DNA of 64,000 bases from Pseudomonadota bacterium (GCA_023430315.1 JAEZAW010000239.1:1-64000); one strand, 5' to 3'. Counted from the stretch's first letter, positions 45,171 through 54,560 are shown. Notes: generated by a model not told the origin, from the sequence alone. Translations and numbers: made by a program.

Positions 45171-47890
45171 CCGGAGGTAAGCACGACCGGCAGCCCTGGA
45201 TAGCGGCGCCGGATCTCTTGACCCAGCTCGACCCCGTCGATCCCGGACATCACTACGTCCGAGAACACTGCGTCGAAAACGTTGGCTTCGGACAGGATGC
45301 GGAGCGCCTCATCGCCGGTCGAAGCCCAGGTGGTCTCGTAGCCGAGTTCCTGCAGGATCTGCATCGAGAACTGGCCCACCTCGATGTCGTCCTCCACTAC
45401 GAGTATCTTGCGCCCTCGGCCGTCCTCCGCGATAGGACTGGCGCGTCGTTCGTGGCCCCCGCGGACTTGCGCTTCAACGCCGTCGCGATGTGGAAGAAAG
45501 AGCGTGAAAGTCGTGCCTCGGCCGACGGCGCTCTCCACCGCGACATCGCCCCCCGATTGCTTTGCGAAGCCGAACACCTGGGAAAGACCGAGGCCCGTGC
45601 CTTTGCCAACTCCCTTCGTGGTATAGAACGGCTCGAAGATCTGGCCGAGCTGATCGCCAGGAATGCCGCAGCCCGTATCAGTGATCGACACCGCCACGAA
45701 CCGACCCTTGCCAGGAGCCTGCCCGCGCACTGACGGCACCTGGGACGTCTCGTCGACACGAACAATCAGCCGCCCCTCACCGTTCATCGCGTCGCGTGCG
45801 TTCACGACCATGTTGACGAGTGCGGTCTCGAACTGGCTAGCATCCGCCTCGACGAAGCAGCGTTCGCAATCCGTCTGGATGGCGAGCTCGACCCGAGAGC
45901 CCGCGATCGTCCGCAGCATCTCCCTGATCGAGCGTATCCGCTGGACGGGGTCGAACACCTCGGGCTTAAGCACTTGGCGACGAGCGAAGGCGAGGAGCTG
46001 GCCGGTGAGCTTTGAGGCGCGGTCCACGGTCTCGCTAATGGCCTCCACATATCGGCTGCGCCGATTCTCGGCGAGGCCCGGCCTGCGCAGCAAGTCGGTG
46101 GCGGAGCGAATGATGGTGAGAAGGTTGTTGAAGTCGTGAGCCACGCCCCCGGTTAGTTGTCCTATGGCTTCGAGCTTCTGAGCCTGTCGCAGGGCATTTT
46201 GAGCGCGCTTCAGCTCGGTTATGTCACGGCCCTCGGCGACCAGCCAGACGGCCTCGCCGTGCTCGTCCCGCACTGGCTTGAGCGAGAAGTCTACCGTGGC
46301 CCGAACCTCACCGGCGCCGCGCATCTCGTGCTCCTCACGCACCGTCTCACCTGAAGCTGCGCGCTCGATCCCGGCTTTGACAGCTGCTTGGAGTTCAGGA
46401 TTGCCGCGCATCGGCGCCGCAAGCCAAAACGGTTTACCGACGATGTCGCGCGGCTCGATTTGGCTCCAGTGCAGCGCCGTCTGGTTCACCTCGACCACGG
46501 TACCCGCGGGCGTCAGCAACGCCATGAATTGAAGAGCGGAGTCGAAAATACCCCGGAATCGCCGCTGGCTCTCGGCCAGCTCTGCCGTCCGCTCGGCAAC
46601 GCGGCGCTCGAGTGTGTCGTTGAGCTCCTGCAGGTGGCCTTCGGCGAGCTTGCGCTCGTGAATATCGGTGGACGTGCCGAACCAAGTGATGATCGCGCCG
46701 GATGCATCCCGCAACGGCTCGGCGCGGGCGACGTACCAGCGATAGGCGCCGTCGCGCCTGCGGTAGCGTACTTCGATCTCGTAAAAGTCCTCGCGCGCCC
46801 GGGCCTCTGCCCAGGCAATTGCAGTGCGCTCAATGTCGTCTGGATGCAACACCTTCGCCCAACCGTCGGGCAGCGCGTCGGCTTCGGTCTGGCCCGTGTA
46901 CTCGTACCAGCGATCATTGAAGTAGTGCAGGTGACCATCGGGCGTGGCGAACCAGATAAAGGCCGGCACGGCGTTGGTAATGGTGCGCAGCCGCGCCTCG
47001 CTCTCGCGAAGCTGACTTTCAACTTCCCGTCTCTCGTCAATGTCGATGACCGAACCGATGAAGCCTAGGAACGTACCGGCCTCGTCAAAACGGGGCGATG
47101 CCGTGTCGAGAGCCCAGCGATAAACACCGTCGGCCCGGCGCAGCCTATATTCGAGGCGGACGGCCTCTCGCTTGGCGTTGGCTGCGAGAAAGACCTCGCT
47201 CGACCACGCACGGTCGTCCCGGTGCACGGCATCGAGCCAGCTGAAGTCCCCCGTATCCTCGGGCCTCTGGCCGGTGAACTCGTACCAGCGCGCGTTGAGA
47301 TACACGCAGGAGCCACTCGGATCGCTGACCCAGGTCATCACCGGCGCATTGTCGGCCATGTTGCGAAAACGCTCCTCGCTCTCGCGTAACCGACGTTCGG
47401 CAAGCACATTAGCCGTGGTTTCAGTGCAGGCGCAGTACATGCCGGAAACCTGACCGCTCTCGTCGCGCACCGGGGAGTATGAAAAGGTGAACCACGTATC
47501 TTCGTCGTAGCCGCGCCGGTTCATCGTCAGTGGTAGGTTTTCCCGATAAATGGCTTGCCCCGACATGGCAGCATCGATCAATGGTGAGATGTCCGGCCAA
47601 ATCTCCGACCAAATGTCGAAGAAGCGCGCACCGAGCGCACGCGGATGCTTGGCACCAAGAATCTGGGCGTAGGGGTCGTTGTAAAGAAACCCAAGGTCCG
47701 CTCCCCAAGCCACGAACATGGGAAACTTTGAATTGAGCATCAGCCCGACGACAGACCGCAGAGATTGCGGCCAGTCCTGCGGCGGGCCTAGCGGCGAGTT
47801 GGCCCAGTTGTGGGCGCGCATAAGTGCGCCGACGTCCCCGCCTCCATGGAGAAAAGAAAGTTGTTCAAACTCCTCGGCTCTATAGGACAC
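45017..47890 (-). CDS. PAS-domain hybrid histidine kinase
   Basis: About 957 residues. Four PAS/PAC-type sensory domains, then a HisKA with His585 in GGVAHDFNN, an HATPase (VNARDAMN, DTGCGIP, GTGLGLSQ) and a C-terminal receiver (ILVVEDD, VFSDVVM, LIRKPYA). The PAS types suggest redox, light or ligand sensing in the cytoplasm. I prefer the GTG at 47890 because AGGAG lies eight bases upstream; a start at 47965 would fall before the predicted transcription start from the stress-type promoter. The last residues after the receiver (SNVRQLSCAFLKLS) look abnormal and overlap the Hint gene. Confidence 0.9.
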   Translation of the reverse strand: MSYRAEEFEQLSFLHGGGDVGALMRAHNWANSPLGPPQDWPQSLRSVVGLMLNSKFPMFVAWGADLGFLYNDPYAQILGAKHPRALGARFFDIWSEIWPDISPLIDAAMSGQAIYRENLPLTMNRRGYDEDTWFTFSYSPVRDESGQVSGMYCACTETTANVLAERRLRESEERFRNMADNAPVMTWVSDPSGSCVYLNARWYEFTGQRPEDTGDFSWLDAVHRDDRAWSSEVFLAANAKREAVRLEYRLRRADGVYRWALDTASPRFDEAGTFLGFIGSVIDIDERREVESQLRESEARLRTITNAVPAFIWFATPDGHLHYFNDRWYEYTGQTEADALPDGWAKVLHPDDIERTAIAWAEARAREDFYEIEVRYRRRDGAYRWYVARAEPLRDASGAIITWFGTSTDIHERKLAEGHLQELNDTLERRVAERTAELAESQRRFRGIFDSALQFMALLTPAGTVVEVNQTALHWSQIEPRDIVGKPFWLAAPMRGNPELQAAVKAGIERAASGETVREEHEMRGAGEVRATVDFSLKPVRDEHGEAVWLVAEGRDITELKRAQNALRQAQKLEAIGQLTGGVAHDFNNLLTIIRSATDLLRRPGLAENRRSRYVEAISETVDRASKLTGQLLAFARRQVLKPEVFDPVQRIRSIREMLRTIAGSRVELAIQTDCERCFVEADASQFETALVNMVVNARDAMNGEGRLIVRVDETSQVPSVRGQAPGKGRFVAVSITDTGCGIPGDQLGQIFEPFYTTKGVGKGTGLGLSQVFGFAKQSGGDVAVESAVGRGTTFTLFLPHRDGVEAQVRGGHERRASPIAEDGRGRKILVVEDDIEVGQFSMQILQELGYETTWASTGDEALRILSEANVFDAVFSDVVMSGIDGVELGQEIRRRYPGLPVVLTSGYSQVLAEDGRHGFELIRKPYAVEEALSNVRQLSCAFLKLSHGAPSATRTA

Positions 47891-47958
47891 CTGACCTGCT
47901 CCTAGCGCGCTCCACGCGACGAAATACGTAAAAATAATGGGCAGATGCCAGCGATCAA

Positions 47959-47983
47959 AACGCACATGAAGGCACGGAGTTCC
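47959..47983 (-). promoter_or_regulatory. sigma-EcfG-type promoter (GGAAC-N16-CGTT), minus strand
   Basis: On the minus strand GGAAC lies at 47979-47983 and CGTT at 47959-47962, ending 68 bases before the GTG of the PAS hybrid kinase. This supports the shorter gene model. Confidence 0.68.
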
Positions 47984-48119
47984 AGGCAGTGATCCGGAGG
48001 CTTAACCAGCGCCGCGCGGTGTGCCGACCGCGAAGATCCGCGTTGGGCCGCGCGCAGGCGGTTCCGAGGAGGGCTGCGCCGTATCGGCGATCATGTCGAA
48101 CAACCATAACGGTGGTACC

Positions 48120-48345
48120 TCGCCTAGAACAGATTCCGTACAGACTGGTCCAGACCCAGCGGCGGTGGAGTAATTGGCGCACTCATGGGCAGGGAAGGCG
48201 GCGAGGCGCTGGCGATGACGCCCAGAGCTCATCGCGGGTGCGGGCTTCGGTCTTGCGGAGCATGGCCTTTAGCTTGGCGAAGGCATTCTCGATCGGATTG
48301 AAGTCTGGCGAGTAGGGCGGCAAAACCCTAACCTCAATCGGGCGC
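48120..48345 (-). mobile_element. IS630-family transposase remnant
   Basis: [22 protein letters not shown] is the C-terminal signature of IS630 transposases, including the last catalytic Glu of the DDE triad. The frame is lost after about 20 further residues, and the end (ECANYSTAAG) is in another frame. The N-terminal two thirds are missing. No terminal repeats were found. It sits just upstream of the PAS-kinase promoter. Confidence 0.8.
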
Positions 48346-48582
48346 ATTTTGTTGGAGCAGATCACCCGATATAGACAATCAATGTTTCAACTTCATCGGG
48401 ATCGAACATACCACATCTTTGCATTTGTTTGAGGCTCGATGCCAGAGACGGGAGGCACATGATAACTATAAGGAGTCGACCCGGCAGTACGAGCGTTGGC
48501 TCAGCGAACAGCTCGATGGAGACATCGCGCGCAAGGACATCGGTCGCAAGCACGAAAAAATGCGTGACCATGCGTTTGGCTT

Positions 48583-48816
48583 TCTGCGTGCGACATATTG
48601 GAGGACCACGGCTTGCCCGACGGCCAGGGCACTGAACTCTACGAGCTCCTTCGCGATCTCCGCGTCCCCTTCATCATCTGTACCGAATTCGAAGTGCCGG
48701 AAGCCATTCGCAACAGCGGCGTCGTTGTCGCAAAGCCTACTCGTGCTGAGGATCTTGTATCGGTGGCCGAGGAGTTGGTGAGACGCACCAGCTGCTGTGA
48801 TCCCACGCAGATGTAG
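48583..48816 (+). pseudogene. receiver-domain fragment
   Basis: ACDILEDHGLPDGQGTELYELL and VPFIICTEFEVPEAIRN ... VVVAKPTRAEDLVSVAEEL match the C-terminal two thirds of a single-domain response regulator. The acidic pocket of the first strand is missing, and the sequence before it has a stop. It is a truncated gene beside the IS630 remnant. Confidence 0.6.
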
Positions 48817-49018
48817 CCCTCCAGCCTCGATGACGAGACGGAATGTTGCTGCCCGCATCTAGATACCTGACACTACTGCGCTACCTGATGCGCTTCGTGT
48901 CTCAGTAAGTTGTCTTAGGGGGCGCGCGTTGAAAGGGGTGACGTCAGCGCCGCTTTAGATCAGGCCACGAGGTCGCGGCCATTTTCTTCTTAACTCGTGC
49001 GACGACGGTGCACACAAA

Positions 49019-49038
49019 AGCCGCCCAATAGGGCGGCT
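49019..49038 (-). terminator. intrinsic terminator (minus strand)
   Basis: An eight-base-pair stem (AGCCGCCC/GGGCGGCT) with a four-base loop is followed on the minus strand by TTTTGTG. It lies downstream of the CsbD gene. Confidence 0.6.
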
Positions 49039-49130
49039 GCTGGGATGCGTCGAATGATCGACGGGAAGGCGCGAATGCCCGTGCACTCTCCCACTATATC
49101 GGTGCTGGGGGGATAAACCAGACGCACGAA

Positions 49131-49154
49131 AGGCCCGGCGGATGGACCGGGCCT
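49131..49154 (-). terminator. intrinsic terminator after CsbD gene (minus strand)
   Basis: AGGCCCGG (49131-49138) pairs with CCGGGCCT (49147-49154) around an eight-base loop, 21 bases after the CsbD stop. On the minus strand it is followed by TTCGTG, a weak T-run. A second, stronger hairpin follows about 90 bases on. Confidence 0.55.
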
Positions 49155-49175
49155 CTCGCTCCTTAACGCAGCAGT

Positions 49176-49376
49176 CTACTTGAGCCCGCGCGTCCAGGTA
49201 TCGACTTCCTCGCGCGCCTTGTCCTTGGCGTAGCCGTACTTCTTTTGCACCAAACCTTCGAGCTGTTCGCGCTTGCCGTTGGTCTGTGCGATCTCGTCGT
49301 CGGTGAGGTCGCCCCACTTTTCCTTCACCTTGCCGGAGAATTGCTTCCAATTGCCTTCGATGCGATCCCAATCCAT
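49176..49376 (-). CDS. CsbD family stress protein
   Basis: A 66-residue, highly charged helical protein beginning MDWDRIEGNWKQFSGKVKEKWG and containing LTDDEI and KREQLEGLVQKKYG, the CsbD signature. CsbD proteins are induced by general stress across bacteria, with no known activity. The ATG has AGGAG nine bases upstream. A near-consensus stress-type promoter (GGAAC-N16-CATT) lies 46 bases upstream, and two hairpin terminators follow. Confidence 0.92.
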   Translation of the reverse strand: MDWDRIEGNWKQFSGKVKEKWGDLTDDEIAQTNGKREQLEGLVQKKYGYAKDKAREEVDTWTRGLK

Positions 49377-49422
49377 GGGTGTACTCCTATCTCGGGAGCC
49401 GATGATCGGCTCGCTATTGTAA

Positions 49423-49447
49423 AATGCAATGAGCACCAAATAGTTCC
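49423..49447 (-). promoter_or_regulatory. imperfect sigma-EcfG-like promoter (GGAAC-N16-CATT)
   Basis: On the minus strand GGAAC lies at 49443-49447 and CATT at 49423-49426. One base differs from the consensus. It is well placed for the CsbD gene. Confidence 0.45.
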
Positions 49448-50545
49448 CTTCACGGTTGCAAACTCATACGGCGTGCTCGCTGCGAGTGTTTGCATGCTTT
49501 CTCGAATGTTCCTGTTCCACCTCGGCCCGTTAGGCCTACTTGATCCGACGGAGATGACAAAGAGACCGAGTACGAGCTGGTATTCACGATCGCCTTTCGC
49601 GATGATCGGCGCCAAGGAGCTTAAGAAGTGGCGGCCGACGTGGCGCAATGAAGACCACCCGCGCTTCCACTTGGCGCGGCGCGTCGTTGCGCAGTCAGGG
49701 CGTCGAACTGGATTGTGACGCGCGAGCCGTCTTCGAGAGAGGCACAGCACGCATCCGAACGAGAAGGGGTGAGATCAGTCGTCTAGACCGCGGGCCGCGC
49801 GCACTGACTAAGGAAATTTGGCTCCAGGCCTCACATGGTCGGGGCGACAGCAGGCGCAGGCAATGGGCGCGAGATGGCGTGCTGGCGATGGAGCGCCGCT
49901 CGACAATCGCCGTTGCAAGGTAGCGGCAGTATCACTGCGCAAGACGCGCCCTGTCGCATTCTTCAGCAGCTGGGCACAGGCCATCGTGCCACGATATGCG
50001 GTAGCCCGGGCGAGATAGGGGAGCACCCCCTCCGGTCAGGTGGAAGGCCACTTGGCAAGACCACCCACTCTTCTTCGCGAGCTGCGCCAAGTGAGCCCCG
50101 AACCTGGCCGCATCGCATCAAGCTGCAGAAACGGGAAGCGGATGATCTCGGGATCACCGGTCCGAAGAGCGCGCAAACCGATCGCGCGCCCTGCGATGCG
50201 ATCTTCTATAGGGGTTGCTGCAGTGCATCTAACGGTGAATTGCAGTTCTTTGGTGGCTACTTCCCGCAGAAACAGCACCAGACTCATGCACTCTGATCGC
50301 GTGCCAACTGCACATCTGGGGCCAGAACCTCGATCATCACCCGCACGTCCATTGCTTCGTTCCGGGCGGCGCGGCATCTCGCCGACCTTACGCGATGGGT
50401 GTTGAGCCGCCGCAACTTCTTCCTTCCGGCGCGGGCCACTCGGCGTTGTTCCGGCGTCTGCTCCTAACCGGGCTTGCGATACTGTACGCCGACGCGCTTT
50501 GATCGAGCATAAGTATTGTGAACGATTGATTTCGTACCTGCGCCG
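49448..50545. other. 1.1-kb region without a supported gene
   Basis: Several frames of 60-150 codons overlap on both strands. None has a start signal, a domain or consistent composition; the best is an 83-codon minus-strand frame at about 50,036-50,287. It may hold heavily decayed genes. Confidence 0.35.
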
Positions 50546-50571
50546 GGAACCAGCCCCATTTCAGCTTCGTT
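50546..50571 (+). promoter_or_regulatory. sigma-EcfG-type promoter (GGAAC-N17-CGTT)
   Basis: GGAAC at 50546-50550 and CGTT at 50568-50571 with a 17-base spacer, ending 34 bases before the Tyr-rich secreted protein gene. Confidence 0.72.
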
Positions 50572-50605
50572 GCAGCGGATAATCGGCACTTGAAAGGGGA
50601 CCGTC

Positions 50606-50899
50606 ATGAAACGAGCAATGGCCACAGGACTGCTTACCCTCGCCGCGATCGGCTTCGTCGCCTGGAGCGCCTCGGCCGCTCCGCTTTCGCCGCCGCCGGC
50701 CCCTGCTGAGGCGAGGAACCAAGCAGAGCAGGTGCACCGTCGTTATCGACACTACCGCCGTCACTACTATTACGGACCGCGCGCCTATTATTATGGCCCT
50801 CGCCGCTACTATGGGTATCGGTATCGGCCGTACTACTACGGCGGCCCGTATGTGCACATTGGCGTGCCGTTTTTCGGCCTAAGCATCGGCGGCTGGTAA
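50606..50899 (+). CDS. small secreted Tyr/Arg-rich protein
   Basis: 97 residues. A signal peptide (MKRAMATGLLTLAAIGFVAWSASA) and a short Pro-rich stretch lead to a mature part dominated by Tyr, Arg and Gly (HYYYGPRAYYYGPRRYYGYR) and the end PFFGLSIGGW. Proteins of this type are frequent in Hyphomicrobiales and are probably periplasmic or outer-membrane associated; the function is unknown. AGGGGA precedes the ATG. The gene is framed by an exact stress-type promoter and a strong terminator. Confidence 0.78.
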   Translation: MKRAMATGLLTLAAIGFVAWSASAAPLSPPPAPAEARNQAEQVHRRYRHYRRHYYYGPRAYYYGPRRYYGYRYRPYYYGGPYVHIGVPFFGLSIGGW

Positions 50900-50905
50900 T
50901 CGAAT

Positions 50906-50948
50906 CTCTCAAAGCTCACGCGTGTTCCCTCGGCACGAGCTTTGAGAG
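50906..50948. repeat. 12-base-pair inverted repeat
   Basis: CTCTCAAAGCTC (50906-50917) pairs perfectly with GAGCTTTGAGAG (50937-50948) over a 19-base loop, directly after the stop of the Tyr-rich gene and before its terminator. The two form a tandem hairpin. Confidence 0.7.
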
Positions 50949-50950
50949 AA

Positions 50951-50988
50951 GCAGGAAGCGCCCCCGCGCTTCCTGCTTGTTTTTTTTA
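50951..50988 (+). terminator. strong intrinsic terminator
   Basis: GCAGGAAGCGC (50951-50961) pairs with GCGCTTCCTGC (50966-50976), an 11-base-pair stem with a CCCC loop, followed by TTGTTTTTTTT. It ends the transcript of the Tyr-rich gene. Confidence 0.92.
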
Positions 50989-51175
50989 CTGACTGCGCAG
51001 AGAAGGCAGTTGCACACATCGCCGACGAGGTACTCGCGATGCTGACGCTGCCGCTTGCGTTCCTGTTCTCGCTTCTCGCGTGCTTCACGAAATTGCGGGC
51101 TGCACCGGACGCGTTGGCTTAGCGGAGTCACGAGTCATGCTGCCATGCTAGGGAGCGGCAGGAGATTTGTAACGA

Positions 51176-51442
51176 CTACGAGAATTCGACGAAGAGGATG
51201 CGGTTATAGCGGCGTACGATGCGTGACGAGAAAATGCGGCCGAACGCGCGCAGCTCGAAGTCCTCAGGCACTCCGAACGTCGACGTCAGTTCAAGCCGAG
51301 CGCCCACGTCAGATATTTCGACGACGCGGCAGGGCCGGGATGGAAGGCCGGGGACTATGATTTCGCCGGGCGCATCTGTCTTGTGGCGTTTGGCTCGGCG
51401 GCGAGACGCCGCCGCGCCGGGGGGACGTTTTCCAAAGCTCAT
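51176..51442 (-). CDS. PilZ-like domain protein (88 aa)
   Basis: 88 residues: an Arg-rich N-terminus (SRRRAKRHKTD), then a compact beta-barrel pattern including CRVVEISDVGARLEL and VEFS at the end. This matches the small PilZ-type proteins of Hyphomicrobiales, where RxxxR and an S/D-x-G motif would bind cyclic di-GMP. The second motif (ISDVGA) is recognisable and the first is only approximate. The start at 51442 has no strong ribosome site. Confidence 0.65.
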   Translation of the reverse strand: MSFGKRPPGAAASRRRAKRHKTDAPGEIIVPGLPSRPCRVVEISDVGARLELTSTFGVPEDFELRAFGRIFSSRIVRRYNRILFVEFS

Positions 51443-51800
51443 TTTGACCGACCGCTTTCGCGGTTGAACGCATGCAGGTGGTCGTCGGTTCGCGATGTTG
51501 GCAACGATGTTCGGAGACGGCGCACCCACCGCGAAGACCATTCGAATGATGCCTGAAAATCCAGAACGGGAACCGCAGCAGCGCTCGTGCGCTGTGATAG
51601 TAGAGGGATGACCTCCTTAGTAAAGGCAGGCCTTTCCGCGATGTGGGCGTTTTCCAAGCCGTCGCGCAGAACGAAATCCCGCCTGAACTGTTGATAGAGA
51701 CGGCAACGCGTCAAAGCCGTGTGAGCCTCGACCCAATTCCGTTGTCGGTGACAAGTTCGAAATGCGCTTGAGATGCGCCTGATCCTTAGTGCGAGGCCGG
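51443..51800. other. 358-base gap without a supported gene
   Basis: A minus-strand frame over part of it has no start signal and no family resemblance. Confidence 0.3.
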
Positions 51801-52049
51801 TTATATATGCCCGAAGTCGGAGATCAGGAGTTCGTTGCTCTGCAGCTCTGTCACGACGTCGAAGAGGATACTCTCCGCGTTAGCCTTATCGTACGAGTCG
51901 ATGTTCAGGTAGAAGCGGTCACCCCATGCACTCACGTCCTCACCTGCGTTACGCAGCGCGTCGATAACCTGTTTCCGAGCGATGGCCCAGGCGATGCCGA
52001 TCTTGGCGATACGGGTCTTCGCGGCCGCACGATATGCGATCCAGGCGGC
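51801..52049 (-). pseudogene. decayed copy of an unnamed gene (paralogue at 61.4 kb)
   Basis: On the minus strand the frame reads AWIAYRAAAKTRIAKIG, then VIDALRNAGEDVSAWGDRFY and VTELQSNELLISDF, to a TAA at 51801-51803. Just upstream it is closed by a TAG (52050-52052) and a TGA, and no start exists. The same protein sequence, with about three in four residues kept, is encoded at 61,412-61,696. The family is not recognised. Confidence 0.6.
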
Positions 52050-52206
52050 CTACTTCGGCTCTCAGATGACCAGTTTCTCGAAGTTGTTATAGAGGGCCTC
52101 GTGGAATGGCGCGGGGCGGTAAATGAAATTTTTGGCGAAGAGGAAGACTGATCGGGCAGGCACGGTGCCGTACTTTCCCGAAGCCAAGTTCTTCGAGGAG
52201 GTCTCG

Positions 52207-52398
52207 ATGCCGGCTTCAGCGTTTTCTCAGTGCTCAGTCCGCCGAGCTGTTGACGTGGTGGGGGAGCCAGATGACTCGATATTGGCGGCCGAGAATGGAC
52301 GGCTGCTGAAATCCGCGTTGAGGGAGGCTTTTTTTCGCGCACGGCGATCGCTACTGGGTATTCGCCCGGCAAAGCCCTCCACCATCAACAGCAATTAA
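52207..52398 (+). CDS. small hypothetical protein (63 aa)
   Basis: MPASAFSQCSVRRAVDVVGE... is preceded by GAGGAGGTCTCG, a strong ribosome site. It is a basic, helical protein with a conserved-looking REAFFRARRSLLG segment. No family or promoter match was found. The good start signal is the main support. Confidence 0.45.
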   Translation: MPASAFSQCSVRRAVDVVGEPDDSILAAENGRLLKSALREAFFRARRSLLGIRPAKPSTINSN

Positions 52399-52682
52399 GT
52401 GCGACAGACGCAGGATCGTACGGGCGTCGAAACAAGCAAGGCGACCGTCATTAGTGGCATTGTTGGTAGCGAGGAGTTTGCGGCACACGCCAGCATCGAA
52501 GGTGTGATCATTATCCGTACGACGCCCAACTCTCCCGCTGAACGTGCTGGATTGCGTGGCGTCAATGTCGCGGCGCGGAAGCAGGTGCCGGAGGCTGACG
52601 AATGCGCGCGCAGCCGATCAAGACCCACTTGTTGGCAATCGTCTCGTCGAGAAAGGTCGACAACCCCGCGTCGCGATAGCCC

Positions 52683-52958
52683 TCAGGGCTTCCCATGTTG
52701 CTCGATCGCCATTGTGCCGGATCGTCCTTCGATGCTGTAAATTGCTCTGAAACGAGCGTGCTTCATTGAGCCTGATGCAACACGACCTTCCAGCTTGAAA
52801 CTGAAGCCGTCCGGCTGTTCCTCCATCTTGGCTACCGACACGTCGACGCCCTCGTCCTCGATTTGAAAGTGGGCTGTAACCTCCTCGGGCAGCATCAACG
52901 CGCGCTGCAGAGTAGGCTTGCTCGGTCCGTCGGTAATGTTGAATGTTCGCGGAGCCAT
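52683..52958 (-). CDS. small hypothetical protein (91 aa)
   Basis: MAPRTFNITDGPSKPTLQRALML... continues with beta-like strands (VTAHFQIEDEGVDVSVAKM and FSFKLEGRVAS). GGAGGTGA lies directly before the ATG, an almost ideal Shine-Dalgarno. An imperfect stress-type promoter (GGAAC-N16-TGTT, 52987-53011) lies 28 bases upstream. The family is not recognised. It is divergent from the GCS2-type ligase gene. Confidence 0.65.
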   Translation of the reverse strand: MAPRTFNITDGPSKPTLQRALMLPEEVTAHFQIEDEGVDVSVAKMEEQPDGFSFKLEGRVASGSMKHARFRAIYSIEGRSGTMAIEQHGKP

Positions 52959-52986
52959 AAATCACCTCCATAGGGTCATCCATGGA

Positions 52987-53011
52987 AACAGGCGACGCGG
53001 CACGAGGTTCC
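52987..53011 (-). promoter_or_regulatory. imperfect sigma-EcfG-like promoter (GGAAC-N16-TGTT)
   Basis: On the minus strand GGAAC lies at 53007-53011 and TGTT at 52987-52990, one mismatch from the consensus, in front of the 91-residue gene. Confidence 0.35.
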
Positions 53012-53099
53012 GATCACCTCGCAATGAAGCCTCAGAGCAACCGTTGGGCCTTGCCGGCGTTCGACTGATCCAACGTCAACGATCACGAATGCTATCCTA

Positions 53100-54302
53100 A
53101 TGACCGTAACGGAGAGACGAGCCGGCCATATCAGGGATCTGCCCCTGAGGAGACTGCGTGACCTTGCAGATAGGGGGCAATTCACGCTCGGCATTGAAGA
53201 AGAGTATTTCCCGCACGATCTGACGAGCAACAAAGCTGCCACGCGTACGCCCGAAGCCCTATTCGAACAGGCCAACGAAGCCACCGGGGGTCGAGTCGAA
53301 CGAGAGTTTCTGCAAGCTCAGGCAGAGGCCGTAACTCGCCCGCACTCGAGTATGAGTGCCGCTCGAGCAGAGCTTCAGTTCATTCGCAATATCTTGGGTG
53401 GATTAGCTCGAGAGCACGGATTTGCCTTATTGGCATCCGGAACGCATCCAACCGCGGACTGGCGTCAATCAGAGCAGACTGACAATGAACGCTATGATCG
53501 GGCAATGAATGACCTACGCATGCTCGGCCAGCGCGACATGCTTTGCGGAATGCACGTTCATGTTGCGGTCCCCGACCCCGGCCGTCGTGTCGACCTCATG
53601 TACCGGTTGATTCCATATCTGCCACTCTTCGTTGCGCTTTCGACTTCGTCCCCCTTCTGGACATCGCGCATGACGGGTCTGAAGAGTTATCGTCTCACCG
53701 CGTACGATGAACTGCCTCGGACGGGCCTTCCCGAACCCTTCCGCACCAACGAGGAGTACGATTCCTATGTCGATGCGTTGGTGAAAGCGCGCATCATCGA
53801 TGACTCGAGCTTTATTTGGTGGATGTTGAGACCTTCGGAATCGTATCCTACGCTGGAGCTTCGGGCCACAGATTGCTGCACGCGCCTCGAAGATGCCATC
53901 GCCATCGCGGCTCTCTTTAGAATTCTGGTCCGGCATCTCTATCAGAACCCGCGCGTCAACGATGACAGCAACTCGGTCACACGCGCGCTCACTATCGAGA
54001 ACAAGTGGCGCGCACAGCGGTACGGGGTAAAGGGCACCTTCGTTACTGGCGAAGGAGAAATCTCTGTTGGCGAGCAGCTAGAGCGCGTTCTCGAGCTGAC
54101 GGCAGAAGATTCCTTAGCCCTAGAATGCCCGGAAGCCGTGGATTGCCGACGGATTGTTGCTGAAGGAGCCTCAGCAGATGTCCAGCTCGATATTTTCCGT
54201 GCTCACGCAGCTCAGAGCGAGCGAGAAGCGCTCGGCGCCGTTATTGACTGGATCGCGCGTAAAACGTCGCAGGGCGGCGCGGGCATAGAGACCGTCCCTT
54301 AA
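53100..54302 (+). CDS. carboxylate-amine ligase / GCS2-type glutamate-cysteine ligase
   Basis: A 400-residue member of the YbdK/GCS2 family. FTLGIEEEYF (residues ~28-37) is the ATP/Mg-binding signature; CGMHVHVAVPD, LRATDCCTRLEDA and the ALTIENKWRAQRYG stretch follow the family order. Such enzymes ligate glutamate to an amine or thiol; YbdK has weak gamma-glutamylcysteine ligase activity, and the physiological substrate is usually unknown. The ATG at 53100 has no clear ribosome site, so the exact start is uncertain. Confidence 0.9.
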   Translation: MTVTERRAGHIRDLPLRRLRDLADRGQFTLGIEEEYFPHDLTSNKAATRTPEALFEQANEATGGRVEREFLQAQAEAVTRPHSSMSAARAELQFIRNILGGLAREHGFALLASGTHPTADWRQSEQTDNERYDRAMNDLRMLGQRDMLCGMHVHVAVPDPGRRVDLMYRLIPYLPLFVALSTSSPFWTSRMTGLKSYRLTAYDELPRTGLPEPFRTNEEYDSYVDALVKARIIDDSSFIWWMLRPSESYPTLELRATDCCTRLEDAIAIAALFRILVRHLYQNPRVNDDSNSVTRALTIENKWRAQRYGVKGTFVTGEGEISVGEQLERVLELTAEDSLALECPEAVDCRRIVAEGASADVQLDIFRAHAAQSEREALGAVIDWIARKTSQGGAGIETVP

Positions 54303-54560
54303 AAATAGGAAAACGTGCGCTGAAGTTGCAAATATGCAGAGTGCGGGATAAGCGATGCGTGCACGCAATAGTACCCCCTTTCGCATGCGGCGGCGGCATG
54401 GTCAGCTCACCACCTGAAACTGTTACAGTGCGCCGAGTTCGCAGATGAGGACGCCTTCTAAAGCCTCCCCGCAGCTTGCGGGGCAACTTCGCGACGCGAT
54501 CCCGCAACCCAAAGCCCCAGCGCACGTTTTGCACTTATGCATTTTCCGCAGGAGCGCGTC

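Noticed and set aside
49423..49447. Counting the CsbD site (GGAAC-N16-CATT) and three TGTT variants as exact promoters
   Set aside because: Each has one mismatch in the -10 element, so they are listed separately at lower confidence and left out of the thirteen.
50036..50287. 83-codon minus-strand frame (MSLVLFLREVATKEL)
   Set aside because: No ribosome site, promoter match or family; the surrounding kilobase has no other coding signal.
51789..52151. Plus-strand frame at 51.8 kb that has a twin at 61,409-61,762
   Set aside because: Both are the antisense of the paralogous minus-strand sequence, whose residues align better and look natural.
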